Assembly (NCBI GenBank): GCA_965644295.1
Contig: CBFFRP010000199.1
Coordinates: 310,001 to 374,000, forward strand
From: Paraphysomonas bandaiensis
Taxonomy: Eukaryota; Chrysophyceae
Direction: 5' to 3'
Length of the DNA: 64,000 nt
Each line of letters begins with the position of its first letter. Position 1 is the stretch's first letter. This document shows positions 23,701-37,978 of the stretch, piece by piece. The notes beneath the pieces were generated by a model. The model was not told the origin of the DNA. It saw only the letters and a program-made list of their open reading frames with translations, and made no database searches. The position numbers and the translations under genes are program-made.

Positions 23701-25552
23701 GCCATTAGTGTCAGCACTGCGGACAGAAGATATCGGGATTAATGACAAAAATACTCCAGTATTTGTGTATGTTGATACTACCTGCTTTATCTTTTCTGAC
23801 GAAGATTGTATTTCGGAAGCATCAGTGCGTATTAGGAAGCAGGAAGCCCTAGAACCTGTTGTACGTGCTGTTGAATATGGGGCACGAAATCTTGTGTTGT
23901 TATTTTCACTGAAAACACGGAGCGCTCTTGAAAATCCTTCTCAGCTTGGTAGCTCTATCGAAACTTTTCTATCGAAAGAGTTTAGTGTTTTGTCTCGCTC
24001 TCGGGTGACATCGAATATAGAATTCCGAGTTACGTTTGTCCCATGTCTACCCACACTAAAGCATTTGCTCTCAGAATATGAAACTGAAATCAAGGATATA
24101 TCTGTGAATATAGTGAATATATTTCTTTTGGATAATATTAATTCGCCTTCAATTGTTCCATCCGAAATTCCATATGTCGAAGCTGAAAGTGATGACGAAG
24201 CCGATTCAATTCCTATAGGTCTGGATGAATTTGCTGCAGAAAAGCTGAGTATTTGGAAAGAAGGCCGTCCAGGAACTGTTGCAGTCGATTTACCGGAGTC
24301 ATGTGGGAATAGCACGGTTTACTGCATTGCCGATGTTTGTGCTGCGCTTTCTGATATAGTAAAATCCACTGGGGGGTTGTGGGTAGAAGGGCATGCATCG
24401 CATTTATTTCCCTCTTCAGACGCAACACCTTACTGTGTTACGCCTAAAATGTTTGTATCAGAAAGTGTTCGAAATGTCGCGATTTGGGTTGGCTTGGTGT
24501 GCCAATTTCCCGGGCTTTCTTTAATACGAGATCAAGTACAACACAAGGATATGCCTGATCTTTCGTCTGATTGTGACGCGATATTTTCTTTTCCTCAGTT
24601 TGTTGCAAACCTTTTTCCCCCTGAGATAGTGCACCCAAAACTCATAGTAACATTGGGAGGTAATATCCAACCCGAAAAGTTTAGTATGTTGGATAATCTC
24701 ATTGAATTGGTAAGTGACAGTCGTATATATATGAAAGTTTTTGATCATACTACTCTATTCTAGGCTGATACTGTTATTTTGCTGGGTGAGTTCTGTGTTC
24801 CTTTTTTGCGCGCTCAAGGAGTATCATTCGTGCAAATGAATGATGTGTGTGAAACATATACTAGTGCTTGCAATCTTATTATTCAAAAAGCCCGTGTGCG
24901 TGGTGTCAATCTCTTGCTTCCCATTGACGTTATAACTGGCGACGAGCAACTGACCTTTGACAGTCCTTTACCATCCGTAAGTTTAGATAATGATACACAA
25001 GATGAGGGTGTTGATTACGACGGGGAGAGCACTGTTGTTTCGTTGTTCGATGATGACAATAGGCTCCTAACATCTGAAGTACAAGGCTTTCCGTATGACG
25101 TTGGCCCGTCGACGTGTCACATGTTGACAAATGAAATTAAAAATCATCATGTTCATTTCTCGTGGGGGTCTGCGGGTTGCTGCGAGTATTCATCTTTCCA
25201 AGGAGGTCAACGTGCAGTGATCAGTGCTTCGACACCACCGCGCTGTATTGAATCTACTGTTAATAGCACTGAAATTTCCCATGTATTACCCTACAATGTT
25301 ATCGTTGGTGAGTCGACGGTAGAGTGGTGGAGCCGTATTGCTGATTCCGATAACGAATATGATGGCAACATAATGAAGAAAGGCGTAGCCAAACTTTCGA
25401 CTAGAAATTCCAAGTCAGTTTCATCAATCATTTGTCAAGTTCCTTCCGGGAAATTGAGTGCTTTCGGAAAACGGACGCCATGCAAAAATGAATGGGATTA
25501 TTTCACTCCTGAGCCGGATAGCGAAGCTGAAAGCGACGACGAAGATGAATAG
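20771..25552 (+). CDS. MYCBPAP-like protein fused to a degenerate phosphoglycerate-kinase module
   Basis: Five exons: 20771-20914, 20971-22866, 22914-23048, 23093-24709 and 24764-25552. They total 4581 bases (1526 residues), in phase. The first half resembles MYCBPAP: a basic helical region, then an ASH-like beta domain with NCEDTGVAHQAVMVKNTGTT. Exon 4 begins with an acidic run. From about residue 945 to the end the order of segments follows phosphoglycerate kinase: VYVDTT (cf. VRVDFN), GARNLVLLFSL, a GGNIQPEKFSMLDNLIE nucleotide-site helix, VNLLLPIDV, DVGPSTCHM (cf. DIGPKT), a WGSAGCCEYSSF loop and VIVGESTVEW. Catalytic loops are altered, so it is probably a pseudoenzyme. MYCBPAP proteins belong to the ciliary central apparatus and spermatogenesis. 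Assignment of the first half is moderately secure. Confidence 0.75.
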
Positions 25553-26690
25553 ATCATCGTCTGTAACCTAAGTTATTATTCGTACCAGAGTATTTGCATA
25601 CTGATAAGTGTTTAATTAAATATTATATAAGCATTCCCACAACTATTATCACGTACGGTCAATATAAGACAAAATCTGAGAGAACACACAATAGCCGTGA
25701 AGAAAAGAATAAGTAGCACTATCAAGAATTTGATATTGGGATGGTTAAAACTTAAGCAACTGAGCGTTGAACTCACTCAATAATTAATTTTAGTATATAT
25801 TTTAATAAGCACTTCTCATTCACTAAATATATATATCTTCTCTTCACTATTCACTATGTGAGATCATTCTATGGACATTATAGTTTTTCAACAATCTTCG
25901 ATTTTTATCCTAAAAAAGTGTCTTTCATATCAAAATTGCAATTAATTGAAGCGAGCTGGATATTATTATATTATTATTGTAATTGCAATTTCAATATTTA
26001 ACAATTAATTGCAATTGATATGCAACCCTGGAATACAGTATATCTAAAGACTGTTCTCTGTACTATATGATTTTTAATGATATTATTGCTATGAGAGAGT
26101 TCGATGCACTGAAATATATTGATTATACTAGAGCGCGTCTATCTAATATCTGATTATATTGATTGGTTAATTCATTTAACTTAATTAGCGATATGAGCGA
26201 CAAACTGGCTGCAGAAGACATTGCATGAGTGTTATTTGAGAAAAAGTAAATGATAATAACGACGAGGCTACAATGAAGATTTGTCCTGTAGGAAAAGGGG
26301 CTCCACATTTGCAATGATTGACCGCTACTTGCTTCTATCTAATCATATGCCATCATCATTCGAGTTTAGTTCCGACGTGTAAAGACTAATGCCATGTGAA
26401 ACGATGCATGCTAAGCTCGTGCGATACGAGAGGTATAGGAATTGTTTCAACTAGTATAATCCTTACAATTACTGAAGTAAGAGGTTAACACCAGCTTGAC
26501 CTTCACGACGTTTGTTTGACGAACTCATCACAGGGCACCCGATTGATGAGCGTCATCTGGGCGTCAGCTGCTATTATTCATAACGCTGCTTTCGAAAAGG
26601 CAGTTGTGAAGATTCAATGTGGCAACGAAGCCGTAACTCGGACGGAAAAGATCAAATTAAAGTATTTTTGCTTGATGAAGAAGAAGAAGA
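25553..26690. other. AT-rich intergenic region
   Basis: About 1.1 kb without a recognisable gene. It contains a probable MITE at about 25905-26033, described separately, and leads into a hAT transposase relic. Confidence 0.45.
25905..26033. mobile_element. Possible hAT-type MITE
   Basis: Inverted arms containing ATTGCAATTAATTG (near 25935) and CAATTAATTGCAATTGATATGC (near 26000-26024), ending in a CCCTG like a hAT terminus. The left terminus is degraded and no target duplication could be matched. Confidence 0.35.
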
Positions 26691-26945
26691 TTATATGACG
26701 GTGCGAGTCTAGTTCCGAATGACGACGAAGCACAACGTTTGATTGATGGTGGCAGGCAGCGGAAGCGAGCAAGACGTAACCACAGCATGAAACACTTGCA
26801 TGCCACAACCAATATGGTTGAGAGGTTGTTCAGTAGAGCTACGATTGTTATGAAGGGCTTGCGCAAAAGCTTGACTTCTCAACATTTAAGAGCTACTAAT
26901 GTTTTTACCCATGAATCGTCGCCTCTGGAAAGAAATGACAATTGA
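26690..26945 (+). pseudogene. Relic of a hAT transposase C-terminus
   Basis: The frame ending at 26945 contains HATTNMVERLFSRATIVMKG, which fits the hAT C-terminal dimerisation motif (T-x-x-x-VERLFS-x-A). Only the tail is left; upstream codons are interrupted. It is not the same family as the hAT copies at 30.7, 49.4 and 58.6 kb, whose motif reads NTCERLFSAAKLII. Confidence 0.6.
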
Positions 26946-27319
26946 GGTAGCTATATTGGCAGCTAGGGTATTTTAGTACTAATTAATTGCACTAGTATAC
27001 CAACAAACAGCTGAGTGCTAAAACAAGTTTAATTCTAAAGGTCAGTGTAGTTATTGTACTGCATTAATAAGAAATCATCATACAAATTGTGTATCAAAGG
27101 CAACTGAAAGCACATCAGTCACACTTCTACGATGCTGCTCAAAATTAAGTTATTGCAAGAAAAGAATTTTCTTACAATCCAGTCTTACAATCCAGCGTGC
27201 TTTTGCAACTAACTTAACTAGTAGACTTTCCAACAGTTCGAGGGCTCACACAATAGTCTAATATATATCCCAGAGTTCCCATTATTACCCAAGTATCAAA
27301 TGTGTACAGCGATATTCAT
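26946..27319. other. Intergenic spacer
   Basis: AT-rich, with no recognised gene. It includes the RPS15A 3' UTR. Confidence 0.4.
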
Positions 27320-27820
27320 CTAATAAAAGAAGCCTAGAATCTTACCACCTGTCTTCTTAGCACGGGCTTCCTCGTGGTCCATGATACCAAAGGTAGTGGT
27401 GAGCACAATGTGTCCAAAACCACGAGAGGGAAGGACATTTTGCACCCACTGCTCAACCTCCTATAATATTAAATATGTTTATTAAAACGCAGTTATTACA
27501 TACAAACAAACAGACTCACCCTAACGCTGCAGTCAAAGCGAGGAGAAATAACACCGCACTTATTAATGCGACCAATAAGATTCACAACGATCTTTCCTGA
27601 GCGGTGATCATCTAGGACCTCAAACTCTCCAATGTATCCTATCGATCCCCATTAAGAACAACAATCTCAATTATATATTGCATCTACCATTTTTCTGCAT
27701 CACTTGGAGAAACTTGACAACGACCTTGGAAGAAGGTCTGATGATAACCTGTCTCTTTCCACGCTTCTCAGCGTTGGACATCTTCTTGAGACAATCGGCA
27801 AGTACAGACATTTTCGTCAT
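27320..27820 (-). CDS. RPS15A: Small ribosomal subunit protein uS8 (RPS15A)
   Basis: Three exons: 27820-27688, 27638-27520 and 27460-27320. They total 393 bases (130 residues), the usual length of the eukaryotic protein. The start [20 protein letters not shown] and the [14 protein letters not shown] stretch are diagnostic. Exon 2 has [20 protein letters not shown] and [12 protein letters not shown]. The C-terminus is [20 protein letters not shown] plus FY. It is a component of the 40S subunit that binds 18S rRNA. The start codon directly follows an AG preceded by a pyrimidine tract, so a 5' UTR intron just upstream is likely, as is common for ribosomal protein genes. Confidence 0.97.
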
Positions 27821-28279
27821 CTGTAAAGACACATAAGAGAAGATATGAAACAAAAAAAATAAAGAAAGGACCTTTGAAACGATAGCAACAATGGGAACCA
27901 GTAACTAATAACTGTTTAATAGTTCTCCGGTCAATCACTATGGAACACTCTACACACTGCACTGCACCACTATACAAAACTCCTCATCACTCATTGAAAG
28001 ACAATCTTGAATAGCCAAAAAACTGAAAATATAAACACCAGTACAACAATACTGTGGAGGAATACGGTATACTGTATACACTCAGTACATGTTAAAAGAA
28101 TAATTTCGGTGGCTAATACTATTCATATACCTGTGCCTACACCTGTACATATACATACACTGTAGGTACACCACAGTACACACATACATACACTACAACA
28201 TCAGTGAGATGTATGTACATACCACACACACTGAGAGTCATTATTAATATATTTCATTGAGTAGATAACTTACAACGCC
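27821..28279. promoter_or_regulatory. Divergent promoter region of RPS15A and ELP3
   Basis: 460 bases between the two start codons. It should contain both promoters and a probable RPS15A leader intron. TACATACA-type low-complexity DNA occupies about 28130-28230. Confidence 0.35.
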
Positions 28280-30442
<2,163 letters not shown>

Positions 30443-30839
30443 TGATATCACATTTTGTTTACAATATTCATGTGCTGCGCGCTAGTGACCAAAACCGAAT
30501 GTTCTCACGTAGACTTCTAGTAAGCCAATCATTATTGGGAAATAATTTGTTGTTGATATATCTTTTCGTTGAACTAGCGTGTCTGTTTATACATGTTGGA
30601 ATACACCATTTTGCATAAGACTTCTATATCTTCCAAACGTATGAAGTATACGACGCAGTGTTGTAGAAATAACATATTGTGTCACAGGGATAGGGAACAA
30701 TATATTGTATTGCAATATATTGTACAATATATTGCAATATATTGTAAAATATATTGATTGGTGGACTGGTCAAATATTCCATCAATAGTGTTTCTGTTAA
30801 TAGAGCTCACAATACTATTGCAATATATTGCAATCAATA

Positions 30840-32349
30840 GTAGTGAATGTCTGATTATTTAGCAATAGGCGTTGAGACCTTGCATCAATTAGTGGCTAGA
30901 AGAATGCTAGTCATACTAGTTAGACCACTACCCGTAACTAATCAATACAAACTCTTTTATCCTACTATTTAACGCTACGAAAGCTGCTTGTGCGTCGCCG
31001 CAAGCACCAAGGTGCAACCACTTCCGTTCTTTTTGTGTGATATGAAATTCGCCTTTATCGTGTGTCCGTGGACTCACCGGCGCTTTTGATCTGGGGGTCT
31101 CCCTTTGGGATGGGTCTCCATTGGTTTTGGAGGGGGCTCAGCATTCTGAATTAGGGTCCTGAGTGCACCTAGGTCCGATTTGCTGGGTCCGTCACCGCTG
31201 TTATCGGAGGAGAATTCCTTCCCCTGAAGGGCGTGGGAGGGATGGTTGATGGACCTGGCACGGTGGACTCCTTGCATTCCCTTGGAATGACATTGCAACA
31301 CATTTTGGAGACGCATGATGACAAGGTCAGGAATTCTCTCGAGTAGCGCGTGTAGTTCCAACTCCACCGGGTATTTGGTGTCCAGGAAGAAGTGATCGTT
31401 GGAGCAAAACACATCATAAGATGGAAGGAATTGAGTTTGTGGAAGGAAGGAGGAATGGTGGGTGGACCAGTACGCCCAGTAAGGGAGAGGCGATAGTTTG
31501 TCTGTGGGTTTTCTAGGAGGAGGTAGAGTGTACTGTGTGTGTGTATGACACTGCAGTGGTGTTATGAGTGTGTTGGACAGAGAGAGAGAGCTGGTGATGT
31601 GTCCAACAGTACCGGTATACAGGTACATGGACATGGTGATGTGTCCAACAGTACAGGTATACAGGTACATGGACATGGTGATGTGTCCAACAGCAGTAGA
31701 GGTATACACGGAATGGTATACATCCTGTAGGACACAGTAGTACAGTAGTCGAGTAAACCGTATGCGGAATACAGTGTCTATCCAATGAGATGGATGGGCT
31801 GTGGGGGTGATAGGTGAACAGGGTGAGGGGGTAGCCTGCTGGGTGGATGGACCACAGACAAACCATGTTGGGTTGGGCTGAGTGGGCGGCAGAAGGCAGC
31901 CCTGTTGCACAGTTGAGAGGGATCGAGAGTATTCAGTGATTGCATAGGGGGTCCATGGGGGTCGTTTTCGTGAGCCTGCTCGCACGAGCCATGTTCTGAG
32001 AGGTTGTAGCCGTAGAAAGCGATGGGTGAGACGAAGTTGTCTGCTGAGGGGATAGCACGTAGGTGCGGTCAGCGCTGCATTGGTGCAGGCACGTGGTTTA
32101 ACTGAAGTAGTTGAGTAGGGTGAAGGTTGCAAGGCCAGGCAGGGGGGCTTGGAGCGTGTACAACATGGTGTGACAGGTAATTTGTCGGAAGCGTGGTGGT
32201 CAACAAAATGCAGCAGTAAGGGAGTGTAAAAGGCCCTGGGCACACTGATGTGACTCAGCCACAGTCTCAATAGAGACATTGGGCTTGGAGCTGGTTAATA
32301 GAGTGAAACTTTATGTTGGACTGTATTTGCCATCGTAGGGCAGAGAATT
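30840..32349 (-). repeat. Dispersed retroposon-like repeat, copy C (longest)
   Basis: A minus-orientation insert inside the hAT element, flanked by the 14-bp direct repeat TATTGCAATCAATA (30826-30839 and 32350-32363). Because the hAT ends themselves are rich in related motifs, that duplication could be partly coincidental. Reading the minus strand, the 3' end (30840-31035) is the same ~190-bp tail as in copies A, B and D. Upstream lies about 1.3 kb containing an open frame of 401 codons (32279-31074) that ends PKGRPPDQKRR; it matches no family I know. Confidence 0.6.
31593..31711. repeat. 42-bp tandem repeat (about 2.8 copies)
   Basis: Units start at 31593, 31635 and 31677, each beginning GGTGATGTGTCCAACAG; the third diverges after 20 bases. 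It lies within the nested insert and makes repeated peptide in the minus-strand frame, which argues against that frame being a conserved protein. Confidence 0.85.
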
Positions 32350-32585
32350 TATTGCAATCAATATTATGATAGTCATATAAGAGAAGATCCTCAACTGTAT
32401 GGTGCAAAATATACGCCTCTGTATACAAATATCCGGAAAATAAGAAAAAAAGCCTATTTTTGATGTTATTTTCTATTTTTTATGTATCGCCAGCTCAAAC
32501 AGCACTCTACACCTCTCCACATGTATGTACAGTACTTCTCTTAATATAGTATATATATCCTATAGTGACAAGAAGAGACAACTGA

Positions 32586-33451
32586 ATGATGAGTGCATAC
32601 AAGAGTAGGGACATTTACCGCTGTTTTTGGAGTCCGGTCGAAGGTGTCCCGAACAAACACGAGTGTAAAATCTGCGGACGTAAACGACAACAGAATATTC
32701 GGAATGGATACAACAATCTAAAGGATCACACTTTCTCTCATGATGTGTGGGAGGAGACATTGAAGAGGTATTTACGGGCTGTCTGCACCAATGGTCCCAT
32801 GGATGCTTTTGTTCTGCAGCCTTCAGACAAGGCGAAAACAATTTATGAGTGGGTGGAGTGGATTGTCGAGGAAAATCTTCCATTAAATTTCTGTGAGAAG
32901 AAATTAACTAGAAATAAGACTTCTTTGGGTAAGATAACTACAAAAACACTGAAAAAAACACTGTTTTACAGAAAAACAGTCCCATTGTTAATGATCCGAA
33001 TTTCGAGAATGGAATTGCAAAACTCCAAGCAGGCGAAGAATTGGACTTGACAAGATCTGAGAAAGATGCTGTTAGAATATATCTCCGTTCAGACAGTGAT
33101 TATTGCAACAATACAGAGGATGATGAAGCTGAAGTTGGCTATGCGGAAAAAATTCTTCAATCAGCTCAAAAACTTAAGAAGCGAAAAGTTGAAATATCTA
33201 AGTACAGGTGCACGAGTCATGTAGTATGTACTTCCAATACGTGTGAACGCCTGTTCAGCGCAGCAAAACTGATTATATCAGTGTTGCGCAAACGTATGCA
33301 TCCTACTACACTTAATATGCTGTTGTTTCTGAAAGCTAACCGACAGTTGTGGCCGGATGCAAGCATATTTCAATCAATATTGAATGAATATGGTGATGAT
33401 GATGTCACCGATGATGGCTCAGAGGATGAGTATGAGGAAACTTTTAATTAG
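32586..33451 (+). pseudogene. hAT transposase, internally deleted
   Basis: The first part (32586-33050) has a BED-type zinc finger with HECKICGRKRQQN, then NLKDHTFSHD. The second part, in another frame (33041-33451), has the C-terminal dimerisation domain SNTCERLFSAAKLIIS, the MHPTTLNMLLFLKANRQLWP segment and an acidic tail. The catalytic RNase H-like core between them is missing, so the copy cannot be autonomous. The same acidic tail recurs at 58.7 and 59.6 kb. Confidence 0.8.
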
Positions 33452-33702
33452 TTAAGAGTAGTGGGTTTGATTATCAAGTGACCTTAGACCTTATAAAATA
33501 TGGCAAGTACTAAAAATGAAAACTACAGATGTGTTTACTTACTGATTAGTCATACTAATATATTGCAATATATTGTACAATATATTGCAATATATTGCAA
33601 TAGTATTGTAGGGCCGGTTCAAAAAAAATCCATCAATACTATTGATGGAACGCTACCTAACAATAGTATTGCAATATATTGTTCCCTATCCCTGTTGTGT
33701 CA

Positions 33703-34489
33703 TACAAATTATTCTGAACAAAAGATTCGCAAAAGTAAAAGAAGCTATGCGTAATTCAATTTCATTGCTACATATGTTGGAAGGCATGTGTTGTTGGATA
33801 GTGTTTCTAACTTGTTTTACAAGAGATTATCTGTGGAAATAGCGACATATACACTTATACCTTACACTAGAAATACACTTATAGTTATACAATACTAAGT
33901 ACCACATATTTGGACATATGGATTGTACGCACCCCACATCGTTAGCTTACATCGTATAAAGAGTAATATACTGTATACTGTACCCATACACAATGCACTG
34001 TATTCAACTACGCTCCTGTATAGTAGTATGCAGCTGTGGTGTGAGGAGCCTACCTCTCACCCCAAGGACAGCCAGCAATAGCCCACTCTTTGATTTCTAA
34101 TCTCTTGCACAGTGATGGTGCTGTGTGTTATATATATCCGATATGTTACAGGACAACAGGCGTTGGACTGATACACAGATACACAGATACACAGTGCATG
34201 CCAGAAGAGCGTATGATGGTATACGTACTGTATTCCAGAATATAACTGCCCAGTGCCACTGCTCGGTATATATATACATACATGCAGCAGTACCTGCACC
34301 TCTGTATATGTACCATATGTACCCCAGCACATACATACATACATACACACATACTACATACATGTACAGCAGCGTATTGTTGTGTATAGTAGTGTGAGTG
34401 TATCATCACAGCTGTGATCATGTGACCCCATCATATAGTCATACATATGAACCCTGTTGATAGTGAGATAGCCAATCGTGAAGTATAAC
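33703..34489. other. Intergenic region with microsatellites
   Basis: Spacer before the coiled-coil gene. It contains ACACAGAT repeats (34175-34195) and CATACATACATA runs (34325-34350). Overlapping open frames on both strands are low-complexity artefacts. Confidence 0.5.
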
Positions 34490-37400
34490 ATGTTTCTCCA
34501 TAGTGATGATTACAGAGGAAAGAAGCAGAAGCAGAAGGATTATCATGCGGCTCTAGACAGAGATGCTCAGTTAAATATGGGGGAGCTCAGTCAAGGCCGT
34601 GACACGGGGAAGCTCCCTCTTCTTGATGCCGCTAGACGAAGCACGAATCCTGTTATCAAACCACAGAAACTCCTTCCATCTGATGACTTCTCTGCTCTGA
34701 ATAATAAAGTCGATGCGCTTGCGAGTCATCTGTACAGTAATGACATGCGGATGAACCGACTTGAAGAGTATATTAGGCGTCTTGAGGGGGGACAGCCCGT
34801 ACGTATGATGGTACACAATGCCTTATTACATACAGTCTGTTTTGTAACTTGTTATCTGCTAGGGTGATAATGATCTGAACCCTTCACCATTTTTACAGTC
34901 AGATGTTGAGAAATTAGCCCGCGACAGCATCAAGTTAAAGGCTAAAGTTGAAGAGTTGCAAAGCATTTTAGCATCTGAGATCAAATCTCGTAATCAGAGT
35001 GAAGAAGAGCTAAGTAAACAGATCTTGTTAGCAAGAGAGAATATGACAGAGTTTTCCAATCAAGCCTTGGATGAAAATGGTGTTGCAGGAGTGAGTTTGT
35101 CTAGTGTGGTTGGTCGAGTGGATGCACTTTCCGACCAGTTGCGGTCTGTTGAGGACGGACAGGAATCCGATCGAGCGTCATTTGTTACACTCAAGGAGGA
35201 AGTAACGCAAGAGGTCGCGCAGCGACTGGAGGAGCTACGTAAAGACGTTATGAGTATAGAGCAAGCATCTCGTGAGGATGTAAAGGGGCAAACTGAAGCG
35301 ATTAGGGAACTAGAGAGCGCTATTAAAATCCAAGGAGATCAATTGGAAGGGGAGATTGCTACCCGAAAGTTGTTTTCGGAGGAAACACAGAAGCAAATTC
35401 ATCATCTTAAAGCAAAGAGTAACGAAGAGGTGTCACACTTGCAGGATATATTTGACTCCGTTCAAAGGGATCTGCGCCAACAAATGAAAACAGAGGAAGT
35501 GTCCCGTGCGAGCGCGGTGAAAGACATCTCTTCCCACATATCTTCATTGGAGAGACAGATGCGGAGTATGGAAGATAACTGGGAGTCTGCACTAAATGAT
35601 GGCTTCCGTTCGGTGAATAATGACATGCGGTCAGATAGAGAGAGTACTGCTGCCGCCCAACAAGAGCTACGAGAAGTCCTCTCGGCGGAGATAACTTCCA
35701 GGCGCAAAACTATCAGCAAAGTGAATGCTAGTATGGACAAACTACACGCTGTTTGTGAACACACAGAGAGGTCTCTGCAAACCTTTTCGCAGGGTGTTGA
35801 AGAGCGGTTTGTAGGTGTCGATGGGAGCCTCTGTAAGGTCACGGCCAGTTTCGCGGAGCAGCTCTTGTCTCTTCAGACTGCGACCAAGAGTGCAGTACGA
35901 ACGCTTCAGGGTGATATCAAATCCTTATCAGAGGATCTCTCAAAGGCTGTAGAGGAGTACAAGAGTATGATTGGAAAATGCGACGATAAGCTGGTATGTG
36001 TAGAGTCAACACTTCGCCAACGCATAGACGATACGAGTGATACGCTGTTGACATTGCGGGCTACGGTGGATAAGGAGACACTGACTCGTGCGGAGGAGGA
36101 CAGTGACATCCGCAATGTCATGGGAACCACGACTGCAGAGCTTCGCGATATAATAGCAAGCGATTCGAAGAATCACACTGCTAATCTCTTGTCTCTTCAA
36201 AACCAACTCATTGCAGATATTGAACGGGATAGAGATGCAGCGTCTAGTAATGTGAGTGCACTGGACGAAAAACTTTCCGCAGAGTTGAAACGTATGGAAT
36301 CCGCTGAGGCTGAAGCACGTTGTGATTCCATCCAGTTTCTAAAGACTGACATGAACGAAAAAATTACTGCGGTGACAACAAGCATTGAAGACCTTGGTGA
36401 AAAAATATTTACTGAATTGAGTTACTCTGCAACTCTTGAAGCACAGACACGTACTCACAAGATCAACCAATTGGCAGCACAAGTGAAGGATCTTGCCGAG
36501 CGAATGGAAATAAGTATGGAGGAACTTCATAGTGCTATTTCTGTGGACTTAAGCTATGCAGTTACTATTGAGGCGCAAACTCGAGCACACGTTGTCGAGT
36601 TGCTCAGGAAAGATCTGAATTCGGCAGTTGACCCCCTCTATGCGCAACTAGAATCCTTGAGATCAGATGGCGCTTCCTTGCGTCAAGTGTGTGATGAGGT
36701 GGCTCATCTGAAGGGTGGAATGGTATCCCAGGAGCAAATTGACGATCTGGAGGCGCGGTATGCTGTGGACAGAGTTGTGATGGACGTAGTTGCGAAGGGA
36801 ATGCAGGAGGAGCAGGACCAGGATTTGTCAGACACATGCAAGGCTTTGGAAGATGCGATGGTCACAGAGTTGTCAAGTGTCAAGTCAATGATAAAAACCG
36901 TCACAGAGACCCTCAAATCTGATATGCAGTCGTCCCGAAATAAGCAGCGCGTAACTGAAGAAAATCTGCGCTCTCAAATTACACGTGCTGCTGATGATGT
37001 CAAAAAATATGTGGATGAAAAGATGCTAGGGTTTTCGGAATACAAATCTGACAGTGGAGAGTCGGGTGTAACAAAGTACTACGTCGACAATAGCATCGCA
37101 TCCTTCAATAAGGAACTTAGCAACAGGCTAGAATGTGTTGAGGTAAAGCGAGATGTTGGGGCTGTTCTTGCTGGGGTCGTAGATAGTGTAGTAGAGGGGG
37201 AGTTGGCGTATTCTATTGACGATACACTTGATAGTGTGAAAACCGAGCTTAGAATCGAGTTCCTAGCTCAGCTCAATAAAATGTTAATGGATCCAATGAC
37301 TGAAATCATGGAGCAACAGCAGGGATTCAGTAATAGAATTGGTGAGATTGGCTCAATAAGTGAGCGCGTCAGGTCTCTAGAGCAAGCGGTTGACGAAGCA

Positions 37401-37490
37401 ATTGACGGTCTTGAAATCCTAAAGTCTGATGTTAACGACGACCTGAAAGAAACTTTAAAACAAGTGGTAGATACTGTAGGGAAAATGTAG
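34490..37490 (+). CDS. Long coiled-coil protein, possibly cytoskeletal or basal-body
   Basis: Two exons, 34490-34798 and 34899-37490, giving 966 residues; the junction is GT-AG and phase 0. The ATG at 34490 is taken as start because no better upstream codon is in frame. Nearly the whole protein is heptad-rich and charged. An internal near-repeat occurs in the second half: SYSATLEAQTRTHKINQL and SYAVTIEAQTRAHVVELL, about 43 residues apart. Spaced TR/SR-containing segments resemble SF-assemblin and giardin-type filament proteins, but I cannot assign a family. There is no membrane segment or signal peptide. Confidence 0.8.
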
Positions 37491-37978
37491 TGAAATAAAA
37501 GTTGCTGTGGAGTAGCGATCGTGCGGAGTGTGCTAGTGTGATTATTTATTTTAATATGGTATGTGTGAATATACTTGATGTCACTCGATGTAGTATATGC
37601 AAGTGTAAATGAATAATTTCAGATGCTGTTTGTGATGAGGATTGAGGACAAGTAAAATGTATGTGCTATGCTGTATAGAAACAGATTGTAAATGATAAAG
37701 CTGGACACGGTTCATTCGCTGCTAAATATAGACATGAAAACCATCAACTTATACCTCTCCATTACTCTTAATTGGTGCTAGTGCGGCAATATATATATAA
37801 TGTATGCATATACATTATACATGTTTAAAATGTAATCACTTTCTTTCGGACGTCGAAATAAGAAAAAAAATGCAATTATAATTTACCATTTACTAGGCTA
37901 TTTACAACTCAGAATACAGGAGTCTCCTATACATTTTTATAAACTATAAAAACCAATAATATCGTCCTCTACAGAACC
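37491..37978. other. Intergenic region
   Basis: 3' UTR of the coiled-coil gene and AT-rich spacer; nothing else recognised. Confidence 0.4.

Larger units (their letters stand above)
30685..33694 (+). mobile_element. hAT transposon, decayed, with nested insert
   Basis: A 3010-bp element with terminal inverted repeats starting CAGGGATAGGGAACAATATA at 30685 and its inverse at the right end. It is flanked by a perfect 8-bp target duplication TTGTGTCA (30677-30684 and 33695-33702), the hAT hallmark. Both ends carry many copies of the palindrome CAATATATTG, likely subterminal transposase-binding sites. Internally it contains a transposase relic at 32586-33451 and an unrelated insert at 30840-32349. 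Confidence 0.93.

Noticed and set aside
26081-26340. Small open frames near 26.1-26.3 kb as exons of a gene
   Set aside because: No family resemblance and no splice-compatible neighbours; more likely decayed repeat sequence.
31074-32279. 401-codon minus-strand open frame as a host gene
   Set aside because: It lies inside a nested repeat, contains a 42-bp tandem repeat and low-complexity stretches, and matches no family. Kept only as part of repeat copy C.
34057-34421. Overlapping open frames on both strands around 34.1-34.4 kb
   Set aside because: All derive from ACAGAT and CATA repeats, which are open in several frames by composition.
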